Shown piece after piece: positions 54,169 through 62,851 of a stretch of 64,000 bases of DNA. Made by a program: the position numbers and the translations under genes. The first letter of the stretch is position 1, and every line of letters begins with the position of its first letter. Below the pieces are notes generated by a model. The model worked only from the letters and a program-made list of their open reading frames with translations. It ran no database searches and was not told the DNA's origin. Source of the stretch: VBAS01 sp963773465 (lineage in GTDB: Bacteria > Bacteroidota > Bacteroidia > Chitinophagales > Chitinophagaceae); the NCBI GenBank assembly GCA_963773465.1, contig CAVZBF010000001.1, positions 1,178,001-1,242,000 of the forward strand, read 5' to 3'.

Positions 54169-55443
54169 TTACTTAAGACTTGAATACACCATCACTTCAA
54201 ACTTCTCTTCAACATCACTATGACTGTTGGGATTTTGTTGTGTCATAAAAAGACAAACAAGTTTTGCTTTAGGATCGGCCCAGTAAGTAGTGCCATAATA
54301 TCCGCCCCAGGAAAATGAACCGGCATACCGCGGACCTCTCGCTGCAGATTTTTCTGACGTGATACCAAATCCCAATCCCATATTATCATCGCCAAGCATA
54401 CCCGCACTTAACTGGCCGCTGGTTATCATCTCCACTGTTCTTTTTGATAGTATTTGATGACCATTATATTTACCACCATTCAATAACATTTGCATGAAGA
54501 TGGCATAATCAAATGCTGTGGATGAAAGACCGGCGCCTCCTGAAAAATAATGTTTGTTCATAACAGGATAATCCGGATCGATACGCCGAAACTCATGACT
54601 CCATTTAATGATATGATGCAACGAATCTTCGGTGTAAACAGTTGCTAAACGATCGGCTTTAGATTTTGGTACATTGAAATAAGTGTCTTTCATTCCTAAG
54701 GGATCGAAAATATTTTTTCTGAAAAAATCTTCCAGGTTCATTCCGCTGATCACTTCTATTAAACATCCCAGCAAGTCGGTGTTTAATCCGTATTGCCATT
54801 TTGTACCCGGTTCAAAAGTCAAAGGAAGTTTACCCAGCGCTTTCATTCTTTCCAAAAGGTTAGCATCAAAATAACCAAGACCGGAGGGAATATGATGCTT
54901 CGTATAAATAGCCGCTACTTTTGAACTGCCGATATCTGTATAATCAAGTCCGGAAGTATGCGTAAGCAGGTGCCGAAAAGTGATCTCAGTTTTTGCAGGC
55001 ACTGTAGTATACGTAGTATCTGCTTCATTGAATTTATCCAGTACAACAGGATTTTTAAATTCAGGAATAAAATCTGAAATGGGTTGATCAAGCAAAAGTT
55101 TACCTTGCTCATACAGGATCATAATACCGATACTGGTAATTGCTTTTGTTTGCGACATAATGCGGAAGATAGCATCATTTTTCATGGGTTTCTTTGTTGC
55201 CACATCCGCATATCCATATCCTTTATATTGAATAAGCTGGTTATCTTTTATCACTATTGTAACCGCTCCCGTCAACCAGTTTTTATTAATATAATCATTT
55301 ACCAATCCATCGATCTTTGCTAATTTTTCATAATCAACATTACTGTTTTTTGTGTTGGTTTGAATTACCTGGGCTTCCATTGCAAAAGACAAGCAGATTG
55401 CGATCGTTGCAATTATGATCCGGAGTTGTGGAGATCTTACCAT
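54169..55443 (-). CDS. Serine hydrolase of the beta-lactamase (class C) family
   Basis: 424 residues. Signal peptide (RIIIATIAICLSFAMEAQ), SxxK motif in MSQTKAITSIG, YxN-type motif WQYGLNTDLLG, and GGYYGTTYWADPK near the third motif. Length and the AIFRIMSQTKA start are typical of the EstB/PBP-like family that hydrolyses esters or peptides. Exact substrate unknown. Ends 92 bp after the LLM gene, convergent to it. Confidence 0.93.
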   Translation of the reverse strand: MVRSPQLRIIIATIAICLSFAMEAQVIQTNTKNSNVDYEKLAKIDGLVNDYINKNWLTGAVTIVIKDNQLIQYKGYGYADVATKKPMKNDAIFRIMSQTKAITSIGIMILYEQGKLLLDQPISDFIPEFKNPVVLDKFNEADTTYTTVPAKTEITFRHLLTHTSGLDYTDIGSSKVAAIYTKHHIPSGLGYFDANLLERMKALGKLPLTFEPGTKWQYGLNTDLLGCLIEVISGMNLEDFFRKNIFDPLGMKDTYFNVPKSKADRLATVYTEDSLHHIIKWSHEFRRIDPDYPVMNKHYFSGGAGLSSTAFDYAIFMQMLLNGGKYNGHQILSKRTVEMITSGQLSAGMLGDDNMGLGFGITSEKSAARGPRYAGSFSWGGYYGTTYWADPKAKLVCLFMTQQNPNSHSDVEEKFEVMVYSSLK

Positions 55444-55855
55444 AGTAGAGATTGTATTTATATAAGAAAGATAATATAAAATGAAATAATCCCGTGAACA
55501 TGCGCCGAAACCGCGATGAAATTAATTTGACGTTGGGATAATAAAGGGGACAGTCGACTTTGGAGTGTTGATTTTTATGTTGTCAGCATTTGTACTACTA
55601 TTTAGCTTCTGTTGCGTCGCACTCTTGTACGTTCTGAATCCGATAGCTATAGGATCTATTCAGTATGGCTCCGAAGAGTTTGCGTAGCGCTGGTATAGTT
55701 TAACTTTAAGTGAACTGCCGCGAATTTATAGTATTGTTTCATTTTAAAATTAGCTTTGATACAACCACAGCGAACGCGGCGAAGCACGGCGTGCTATACT
55801 GTATTTCTCTGTGACCGCCGTGGTTTAAAACAAACTAAGGCACCAATGGCTTTAG
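55444..55855. other. Intergenic region with two repeat elements
   Basis: A degenerate CCGATAGCTATAGG palindrome lies at 55638-55655 and a divergent CCACGGAG-family copy (copy 5) at 55763-55827, starting AACCACAGCGAACGCGG and ending GACCGCCGTGGTT. No gene is visible in the 412 bp. Confidence 0.55.
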
Positions 55856-56101
55856 TCAGAACCAATCATAATCAGGATATTTAAGATATTCTTTCGGTTG
55901 TGGCGGCAAACCCATTTCAGGATCTTTTTCGGGTTTATTGTCCGGTTCTTTTTTTGAATTATTGTTCACACTAACAATATAAAGTTTCGGAGCTTCGTGA
56001 ATGTGAAGTTCGCCGTTTTTTACAGCTCTCTTCAAGGCGATTGGCTTCTTCGGTTTTTCAATTACACTTATCACAACACAATTTTTTAAAAAGATATACA
56101 A
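55856..56101 (-). CDS. Possible small protein (weak)
   Basis: 81 residues from a TTG start, no in-frame ATG near the N-terminus. The middle holds ALKRAVKNGELHIHEAPKLYIVSV, followed by a Lys/Glu/Pro-rich tail ending YPDYDWF. No family recognised. It lies between two dispersed repeat copies. Composition is protein-like but evidence is thin. Confidence 0.35.
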   Translation of the reverse strand: MYIFLKNCVVISVIEKPKKPIALKRAVKNGELHIHEAPKLYIVSVNNNSKKEPDNKPEKDPEMGLPPQPKEYLKYPDYDWF

Positions 56102-56274
56102 TCGGTTTCATCATCAGTAAAAGTAATGCGGTGTTGTTACTCAAAGATCATGCAGAAGTTAAATTTCAGTCACCCCCCAGTCACTTAAGTGTTGTTATAA
56201 TTTGTCTGAGCAAAAAAGAAATGTTTGTAAGTATTCTTTAATTCAAAAATAGTGCTCAGTATGAAAATAAAATT

Positions 56275-56346
56275 AAACCACGGAGACACTAAGTTACACG
56301 GGGTGATGTCTGTGTTCCCCTGTGACCTTTGTGACTCTGTGGTTTA
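56275..56346. repeat. CCACGGAG-family repeat, copy 6
   Basis: Left end AAACCACGGAGACAC, right end GTGACTCTGTGGTT; its flank AAACAAATTGAGGCACTACCAA matches copy 4 closely. Nothing else is seen in the 328-bp gap 56102-56429 upstream of the P-type ATPase. Confidence 0.8.
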
Positions 56347-56429
56347 AAAACAAATTGAGGCACTACCAATTCAATTAACGAACAGATAAGGGTTTAAGTT
56401 AGACTACCTTCGTGTCTTTCAGATAAGTT

Positions 56430-59026
56430 ATGCCGGCATTTTATCAGATAACTACACAAGAAGCCTTTGATCAACTCAAAACATCTGCTTCAGGTTTGAA
56501 CAGTGAAGCAGTGTTGGCCCTTCAAAAAAAATATGGAGCCAATGTTTTGCAGGAAACGAAACAAAAAACCCGTTTAGCTATACTCTTATCGCAGTTTACC
56601 GATATCATGATCATTATACTGCTGATTGCTGCGGCTATTTCATTTGTGGTAGGCGAGAATACTGATGCGATCGTTATCCTTGCTATTATAATTGCAAACG
56701 CATGGATGGGATATTACCAGGAATACAATGCCGAAAAATCCGTGAGCATGTTGAAAAAAATGTCGGCACAATCTGCATTGGTATTACGTAATGATAAGCC
56801 TGCGAAAATTGAAGCTGACCAACTGGTGCCTGGCGATATTATTTTATTAGAGGCAGGAGATATCGTTCCTGCTGATGCAAGATTGATCGAAGTAAATTCT
56901 TTTAAAACAGACGAAGCGTCACTTACAGGAGAAAGCCATTCGGTTGAAAAGAAAACAGACCCTATCAAAGAAGAAAACCTCGTTCCGGGCGATCAGCTTA
57001 ATATGATCTTTAAAGGAACCATCGTAAGCAACGGTTCAGCAAAAGCAGTTGTAACAACAACCGGCATGAATACCGAATTAGGAAAAATTGCGGGACTGCT
57101 CGAAGTTGAATCTCAAAAAACACCTTTACAAAAAAGGCTTACGGTTTTCAGTAAGCAGCTCGCAGTTATTGTTATCGTTATTTGCCTGGTGATATTTGGT
57201 GTTGGGTTTATTGCGTGGTGAACCTTCTTATGTGATGTTTCTTACCGCACTGTCACTTGCAGTAGCTGCATTGCCTGAAGCACTGCCTGCTGTAATTACT
57301 ATTGCACTTGCGCGGGGCGCCAGGCGAATGGTAAAACAAAATGCATTAATGAGAAAATTGCCTGCAGTGGAAACGTTAGGTTCCGTTACATACATCTGCA
57401 GCGATAAAACAGGAACGCTTACGCAAAATAATATGACGGTGGAAAAGCTCGAGGCAGCGGAAGGCAAAGAAGAATTAATGATGCATGCGATGATTTTAAA
57501 TAATGAAGTGAAATTTTCAGAAAATGGTTTGCTTGGAGATTCAACAGAAACTGCATTGGTCGATCATGCTCTAAAAAAAGGTTTTTCGAAAAAAGAATCG
57601 GACGATAAATTTCCATTGCTATTAAAACTTCCTTTTGATTCCGAAAGAATGCGAATGAGCACTTTGCACAAGCATGATGATAAATGGATCTTGTTTGTAA
57701 AAGGTGCGCCGGTAAAAATGAAAGATGCAGTAAGCGAGAAATACAAAGAACAAATTCCAGGATGGCTCGAAAAAAATCGTGAATGGGCTGCAGATGGCTT
57801 ACGGGTCTTGTTTTTTGGATATAGAATATTTGACAAAGATCCGGGGGAAATAAAACCTGATGCAGAAACCGGTTTGGATTTTCTCGGCATGACGGCGATG
57901 ATAGATCCACCGCGGGAAGAAGTGATCGATGCTATTAAGCAATGTAAAACTGCGGGCATAAAATCCGTAATGATAACCGGTGATCAGCCGCTGACTGCAA
58001 AAGCGATCGCGGAACGTTTAGGTATGATCGACAAAGATGATGAGAGTGTAAAGACCGGAGCTGACCTTGAAAAATTATCAACAGAAGAATTCAGCAGTGT
58101 CGTTAAAAAAACCATCGTGTATGCACGGGTATCCCCGGAGCAAAAATTAAATATTGTAAAAGCTTTGCAAAGCAATGGAGAGTTTGTGGCCATGACGGGT
58201 GATGGTGTGAATGATGCACCATCATTGAAACAGGCCGATATTGGCGTGGCAATGGGAATCACGGGCACAGATGTATCCAAAGAAGCCGCAGATATGATTT
58301 TGCTGGATGATAATTTTGCCACTATTGTAAAAGCAGTGCGTGAAGGGAGAAGAATTTATGAGAATATCCGGAAATTTATTTTGTATGTACTATCCTGCAA
58401 CCTGGGTGAAATACTAACTATTTTCTTAGCGCCGATTCTTAGGTTTTGCAATTCCTTTACTTCCCACGCATATTCTTTGGATCAACCTTGTAACAGATGG
58501 CTTGCCCGGATTGGCACTTGTAGCAGAACCTGCAGAGAAAGATATTATGAAGCGTCCACCACGACCACCCAAAGAAAATTTATTTGCAGGAGGATTAGTT
58601 ACAAGGATAATATTAACTGGAATTATACTGACTGTGGCTGCTATTTTTATTCAATGGTGGGCTGCAGGCCGTCTGTATGATGTAAGGACGCAACAAACGA
58701 TGGTATTTACAACGCTTTGTTTTGTGCAATTGGGTAATGCATTATCAGTTCGCTCTGTTTATCATTCGCTGTTTTCTTCACGGATATTTGCAAACAAAAA
58801 ATTGTGGGGCGCTATTATACTTACGGTCATCCTGCAATTATTGATCGTGTATGTTCCTTTTTTAAATTCAATTTTTAAAACAACTGCTTTAGCATGGAAT
58901 GCCATGGCCGTTATTTTAATCGTCACAGCCGGTTCTCTCCTTTGCATCGAATTTTTAAAATACCTGAATAAAAGAAAATATTTAAAAAATTTAAAACGCC
59001 AGGATTCTTACCCCGCACAAGGTTGA
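56430..59026 (+). pseudogene. P-type calcium-transporter-like ATPase, two frame breaks
   Basis: Restored, about 865 residues. Order: N-terminal cation-ATPase domain (QEAFDQLKTSASGLNSEAV), actuator TGES (EASLTGESH), helix 4 with AALPEALPA, phosphorylation site SDKTGTLTQNN, nucleotide-binding FVKGAP, MTGDGVNDAPSLKQADIG hinge, and helix 6 region WINLVTDGLPGLAL. This set fits P2-type (Ca-type) pumps. Frame breaks: an extra T in TTT at 57207-57209 and an extra A at 58441; either repaired base restores the conserved reading. Both lie in or beside short homopolymer or dinucleotide runs, so sequence error is quite possible. Confidence 0.9.
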
Positions 59027-59078
59027 TCTTTGTAACCAGTAAAAAACATGGATTAATATTAAACTGTAGCTTCACCAC

Positions 59079-60059
59079 ATGAAAATTGCCTTTTTCTCCA
59101 CACAACCTTACGATAAAGAATACTTTGATCGCTACAATACACAACACGAAATAATTTTTTTTGAAGCCCGGTTAAATGAGCAAACCGTAAACCTTGCCAA
59201 GGGGTGCAATGCAGTATGTGCTTTTGTAAATGATCAACTAAGTGCAGGAGTGTTGAATGCATTGAAAGAAATGGGAATAAAAATTATTGCACAGCGATGT
59301 GCTGGTTTTAATAATGTAGATGTTGTGATCGCCAAACAAAATAATATAACTGTAGTAAGGGTGCCGGCTTATTCGCCGCATGCAGTGGCCGAACATGCCC
59401 TCGCATTGATAATGACGCTCAACCGAAAAACACATAAAGCCTATAATCGTGTAAGAGAAGGAAATTTTTCTCTCGACAGGCTGACGGGGTTTGATCTGTT
59501 TGGCAAAACAGCGGGAGTGATCGGTACCGGCAAAATAGGAGAGTGTTTCGCCCGCATCATGCACGGGCTTGGTTGTAAAGTTGCCGCCTTTGATATTATT
59601 ATAAATAAAGAATTGGAAGATCTTGGTATAAAATATATGCCATTAAAGGAAGTACTGGAACAAAGTAATATAGTGTCGCTGCATTGTCCGCTGACAGAAC
59701 AAACAAAACATCTTATTAATGACGAGACATTAGGAATGATGAAACACGGCGCCATGCTCATCAATACAAGTCGTGGTGCATTAGTCGATACTAAAGCTGT
59801 TATTAATGCTCTAAAAAATGGGCAACTGGGTTATTTGGGTCTTGATGTGTATGAGCAGGAAGAAAAGCTTTTCTTTCATGATTTGAATGAAAGCGTAATA
59901 ACGGATGACATACTGGTAAGACTATTAGGTTTTCCCAATGTGCTGATCACTTCGCACCAGGGTTTTTTGACGGACGAAGCACTTACCCAGATAGCCATCG
60001 TCACGTTGCAAAACATAAGTGATTTTGAAAAGAATAAACCATTAGCAAATAAGGTTTGA
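59079..60059 (+). CDS. ldhA: D-lactate dehydrogenase-like 2-hydroxyacid dehydrogenase
   Basis: 326 residues. Conserved blocks: NAVCAFVNDQLS, IAQRCAGFNNVDVVIAKQNNITVVRVPAYSPHAVAEHALALIMTLNRKTHKAYNRVREGNFSL, NAD-binding GVIGTGKIG, INTSRGALVDTKAV, LDVYEQE, and ITSHQGFLTDEAL with the active-site His. These place it with fermentative D-lactate dehydrogenases (pyruvate plus NADH to D-lactate). The gene symbol is by resemblance, not proven. It begins 52 bp after the P-type ATPase gene. Confidence 0.92.
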   Translation: MKIAFFSTQPYDKEYFDRYNTQHEIIFFEARLNEQTVNLAKGCNAVCAFVNDQLSAGVLNALKEMGIKIIAQRCAGFNNVDVVIAKQNNITVVRVPAYSPHAVAEHALALIMTLNRKTHKAYNRVREGNFSLDRLTGFDLFGKTAGVIGTGKIGECFARIMHGLGCKVAAFDIIINKELEDLGIKYMPLKEVLEQSNIVSLHCPLTEQTKHLINDETLGMMKHGAMLINTSRGALVDTKAVINALKNGQLGYLGLDVYEQEEKLFFHDLNESVITDDILVRLLGFPNVLITSHQGFLTDEALTQIAIVTLQNISDFEKNKPLANKV

Positions 60060-60104
60060 TTTAACACTTCACCTATTCTCCGTAAAATTATTTTTCTTCA
60101 GTTA

Positions 60105-61034
60105 TTACTCAACAGGTTTTTTTATTTTTTGTAGCCTGTAATTATACGCCTTATCATCTGGTTTAATTGGCCATTGTTTTTTTTCTGAATAAACATAAAT
60201 AAAACAAGCACCGTAATACAAAATAAAAGAAGAATAGAAAACGAATAACAATACCAGCACAAATGAACCGGCAGCGCCATACAAATAACCGATATTACTC
60301 TTCAGCAGTAAAACCCGCAACAATAATCTTCCTGCAATAAATAAAATGCCTGTCAGCAGCCCGCCAATAATAGCTGCCTTCCATGTAGGCTTCCCGTTTG
60401 CGAGAAAACGGAATATAAAAATAAACCAGGCTGCCACTATGATCACACTTGCTATTTGCTGCACAATGCTTTCAAAATACATGCTGGCCCAGGGCCATAA
60501 GTCTTCGATATAATTACGGGCAATAACCTCAACGCTTTCCAAAAAAAGATCTGCAAAAAATAAAATACCGGCCAGCAGTATAACTCCAAATGCTTTTGCC
60601 CGCGCACTTAGTACAAAAAGCAGTCCCGGGTGTTCTTTCACACTGATCTGCCAGATTTGATTTAACGAATTCTTTATTTCACTGAACAATGTAGTTGCTA
60701 CAAAAACAAGAAAGATAAATCCAAATACTATCACATACCAACTGTCATTAAAGCCACGAATAGTTCTTACCACTTGTCGCACTTGCTCCGCACCTTCTTT
60801 TCCCAGAGTATTTGAAAGGTTTTCAATCAAACCGCGGCCCATATTGGCCTTGCCGATGAATAAACCAAAGAGCTGCGAGAGTATAAAAATAATTGGAGGT
60901 AATGCGAACGTGGTAAAAAAAGCCGTGGCACCGGCCATGCGCATCGGATCATTTTTCCCAAGCAAACCAAAGGAATGACGGAGGCTTGCGAAAAACAGGG
61001 ATAACTCATTGCCTTTTGTCTTATTTTCTGTCAT
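60105..61034 (-). CDS. YihY/BrkB family inner-membrane protein
   Basis: About 309 residues from ATG 61034; the longer frame to 61193 adds 53 residues without family resemblance. Six membrane segments with the family hallmarks DPMRMAGATAFFTTFALPPIIFIL and YGAAGSFVLVLLFVFYSSFILYYGACF. Often mis-named ribonuclease BN; function is unclear. Convergent with the D-lactate dehydrogenase gene across 45 bp. Confidence 0.92.
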   Translation of the reverse strand: MTENKTKGNELSLFFASLRHSFGLLGKNDPMRMAGATAFFTTFALPPIIFILSQLFGLFIGKANMGRGLIENLSNTLGKEGAEQVRQVVRTIRGFNDSWYVIVFGFIFLVFVATTLFSEIKNSLNQIWQISVKEHPGLLFVLSARAKAFGVILLAGILFFADLFLESVEVIARNYIEDLWPWASMYFESIVQQIASVIIVAAWFIFIFRFLANGKPTWKAAIIGGLLTGILFIAGRLLLRVLLLKSNIGYLYGAAGSFVLVLLFVFYSSFILYYGACFIYVYSEKKQWPIKPDDKAYNYRLQKIKKPVE

Positions 61035-61311
61035 GATCCAAACGAAGATAAAGAGATGTTCCAGATCGGTGTCTTTGCGGTATTGCAAACCGGCTTGAAT
61101 GCTGTTTAAATAGATTAGTTGGTTATTCTTTATTAGTCTACCTTCACCCGGTGACCATTTAATTTGACTCACATTCAGTATAAGACGCTCCAAATTTTTA
61201 CTCTTTCCCTCAGTAACAGTTTATCCATCTTTACTTATTGTTTCTGATTGTAGTCACAACCTGTCCCGTTATAAGCGGGAAGTATTATTTTATTATTTTA
61301 AATTATTTATT

Positions 61312-61581
61312 ATGAACATGTACGTTTCTAACTTAAGCTTTCACACAAATGAGGAAGCCTTAAGAGCTTTGTTTGCGCCATTTGGTAATGTTACTTCTGC
61401 AAAAGTGATCACTGACAGAGAAAGCGGGCAAAGTCGCGGTTTTGGTTTTGTTGAAATGGATGTTGTAGCCGAAGGCCAGGCAGCGATGAAGAGCCTGAAC
61501 AACAAAGAAATTGAAGGAAGAGCATTATCAGTTTCTGTAGCAAAAGAGAAAGCTCCCCGTAATGATAGCAAAAGATGGTAA
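61312..61581 (+). CDS. RRM-domain RNA-binding protein
   Basis: 89 residues, essentially one RRM: RNP2 MYVSNLSF, RNP1 RGFGFVEM, and the IEGRALSVSVAKE helix-strand end, with a short Lys/Arg tail. Such Bacteroidota and cyanobacterial proteins bind RNA and are often cold-induced. The leader contains a short hairpin (TCCCGTTATAAGCGGGA at about 61264). Terminator follows at 61616. Confidence 0.95.
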   Translation: MNMYVSNLSFHTNEEALRALFAPFGNVTSAKVITDRESGQSRGFGFVEMDVVAEGQAAMKSLNNKEIEGRALSVSVAKEKAPRNDSKRW

Positions 61582-61615
61582 GACGATAGTTTTGTGCTAT
61601 ATCTTTTAATAAATG

Positions 61616-61649
61616 ATCTGCGAAGTTTTTATTTCGCAGATTTTTTTTT
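61616..61649 (+). terminator. Rho-independent terminator of the RRM gene
   Basis: A 9-bp stem (ATCTGCGAA with TTCGCAGAT) with an 8-nt loop, followed by a run of nine Ts. It ends 30 bp before the stop of the convergent TlpA-like gene. Confidence 0.88.
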
Positions 61650-61679
61650 GATTTGAGAGATTTACATGATGCCAGATAT

Positions 61680-62693
61680 CTATAATTGTTTTAAGACCTG
61701 TTCTAATGAATAGCTACTAAATAAAATTTTCCCGGTTTTGTCAAGAAGTATATACGTGGGATAGGTGCTGATGCCTGATTGCGTGATGATATTTTCAGCG
61801 GCGGCCGGTTTTTTATACTGACGCCAGGAGTAATTATTTTTTTCTAAATAATCCTTCCACTTTTGATAGGAATCATCATTGGCGATACTTATTAATTCAG
61901 TATTTTTTTGTTTTAATAACGGCAGCAGCTTCCTGATCTTTTGATGATCTTCCATGCATGGCGCACAACCCACAAACCAGAAATCAAGAATCACAAATTC
62001 GGAATTCAGGACCGCTGAACGTACAGGCTTATTTTTAAGATCGATCAATTCAAATTGGGAAAGAATGATATTATTATTCCTGATAATGCCCTGCAGCCTG
62101 TCATTCAGGAAGGCAAAACCAAAGCGCTTTCTTAATGCATCTGTTTGTTTCGCCATCAGCGGTAACAACGCATAAAGTTTCAGCTTTTCATTTTGATGCA
62201 TATCCAGGTATCGCAGGCCGATATGGAACGAGAACATATTTTCACTTTGTTCTTCATAAGTTTTTAACAGAAATGAATCAATGGCAACCGTGTCCTTATT
62301 TTGAAGGAGCATTGCATAATCTTTTTTCCATTGGCGAACGGTATCGAATATCGGCGACCCGGCTACCTTATCGATTGAGAGCTTATCGTTTTCAATTTTC
62401 ATCATGATTGTAATGTTGCCGCTGTCTAAATAGATACGTTCATTGTAAATTTTTTCTTTTTGTGTGTAGTTAATATGGTAAAAATCCATGCCGTCGATCT
62501 TGAAATCCATATCCAGCGTATCCTTAAAAGCAAATCTCTGCACTTCTTTATCGGTAAAATGAACGATCAGTGCACTGTCAATTGGCAGGGTTGTTTTTAG
62601 GATTAGCCTTAAATGTGTCTGCGCATGAATTTTGCCCTGAAAAAGTAAAAGCATCGATGCAAGGCATAACCACTTATTGAAACGAGGGATCAT
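61680..62693 (-). CDS. TlpA-like thioredoxin-fold protein, secreted
   Basis: 337 residues. A signal peptide (WLCLASMLLLFQGKIHAQ) precedes an N-terminal domain of about 200 residues typical of Bacteroidota thiol-disulfide proteins with DUF4369-like fold. The thioredoxin domain has ILDFWFVGCAPCMEDH (CxxC, about 237-240), SIANDDSYQKW, the cis-Pro in ISTYPTYILLDKTGKI, and SLEQVL. It reduces or isomerises periplasmic disulfides, perhaps in cytochrome maturation. Single gene. Confidence 0.92.
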   Translation of the reverse strand: MIPRFNKWLCLASMLLLFQGKIHAQTHLRLILKTTLPIDSALIVHFTDKEVQRFAFKDTLDMDFKIDGMDFYHINYTQKEKIYNERIYLDSGNITIMMKIENDKLSIDKVAGSPIFDTVRQWKKDYAMLLQNKDTVAIDSFLLKTYEEQSENMFSFHIGLRYLDMHQNEKLKLYALLPLMAKQTDALRKRFGFAFLNDRLQGIIRNNNIILSQFELIDLKNKPVRSAVLNSEFVILDFWFVGCAPCMEDHQKIRKLLPLLKQKNTELISIANDDSYQKWKDYLEKNNYSWRQYKKPAAAENIITQSGISTYPTYILLDKTGKILFSSYSLEQVLKQL

Positions 62694-62851
62694 GTTAAAT
62701 TTTTTTATAGACGATCTACAGTCAAAATAGTCGGCGGCTTTTTTAAATTACTATCGTGCGGGAATCTTATTAGTAGTAAAAGATAGCTGATGAAGTTACG
62801 CTTTAGTCGGGTCTCACCGTCTGCAATTTTTTTTGCGTAGATTGAGAAAGT

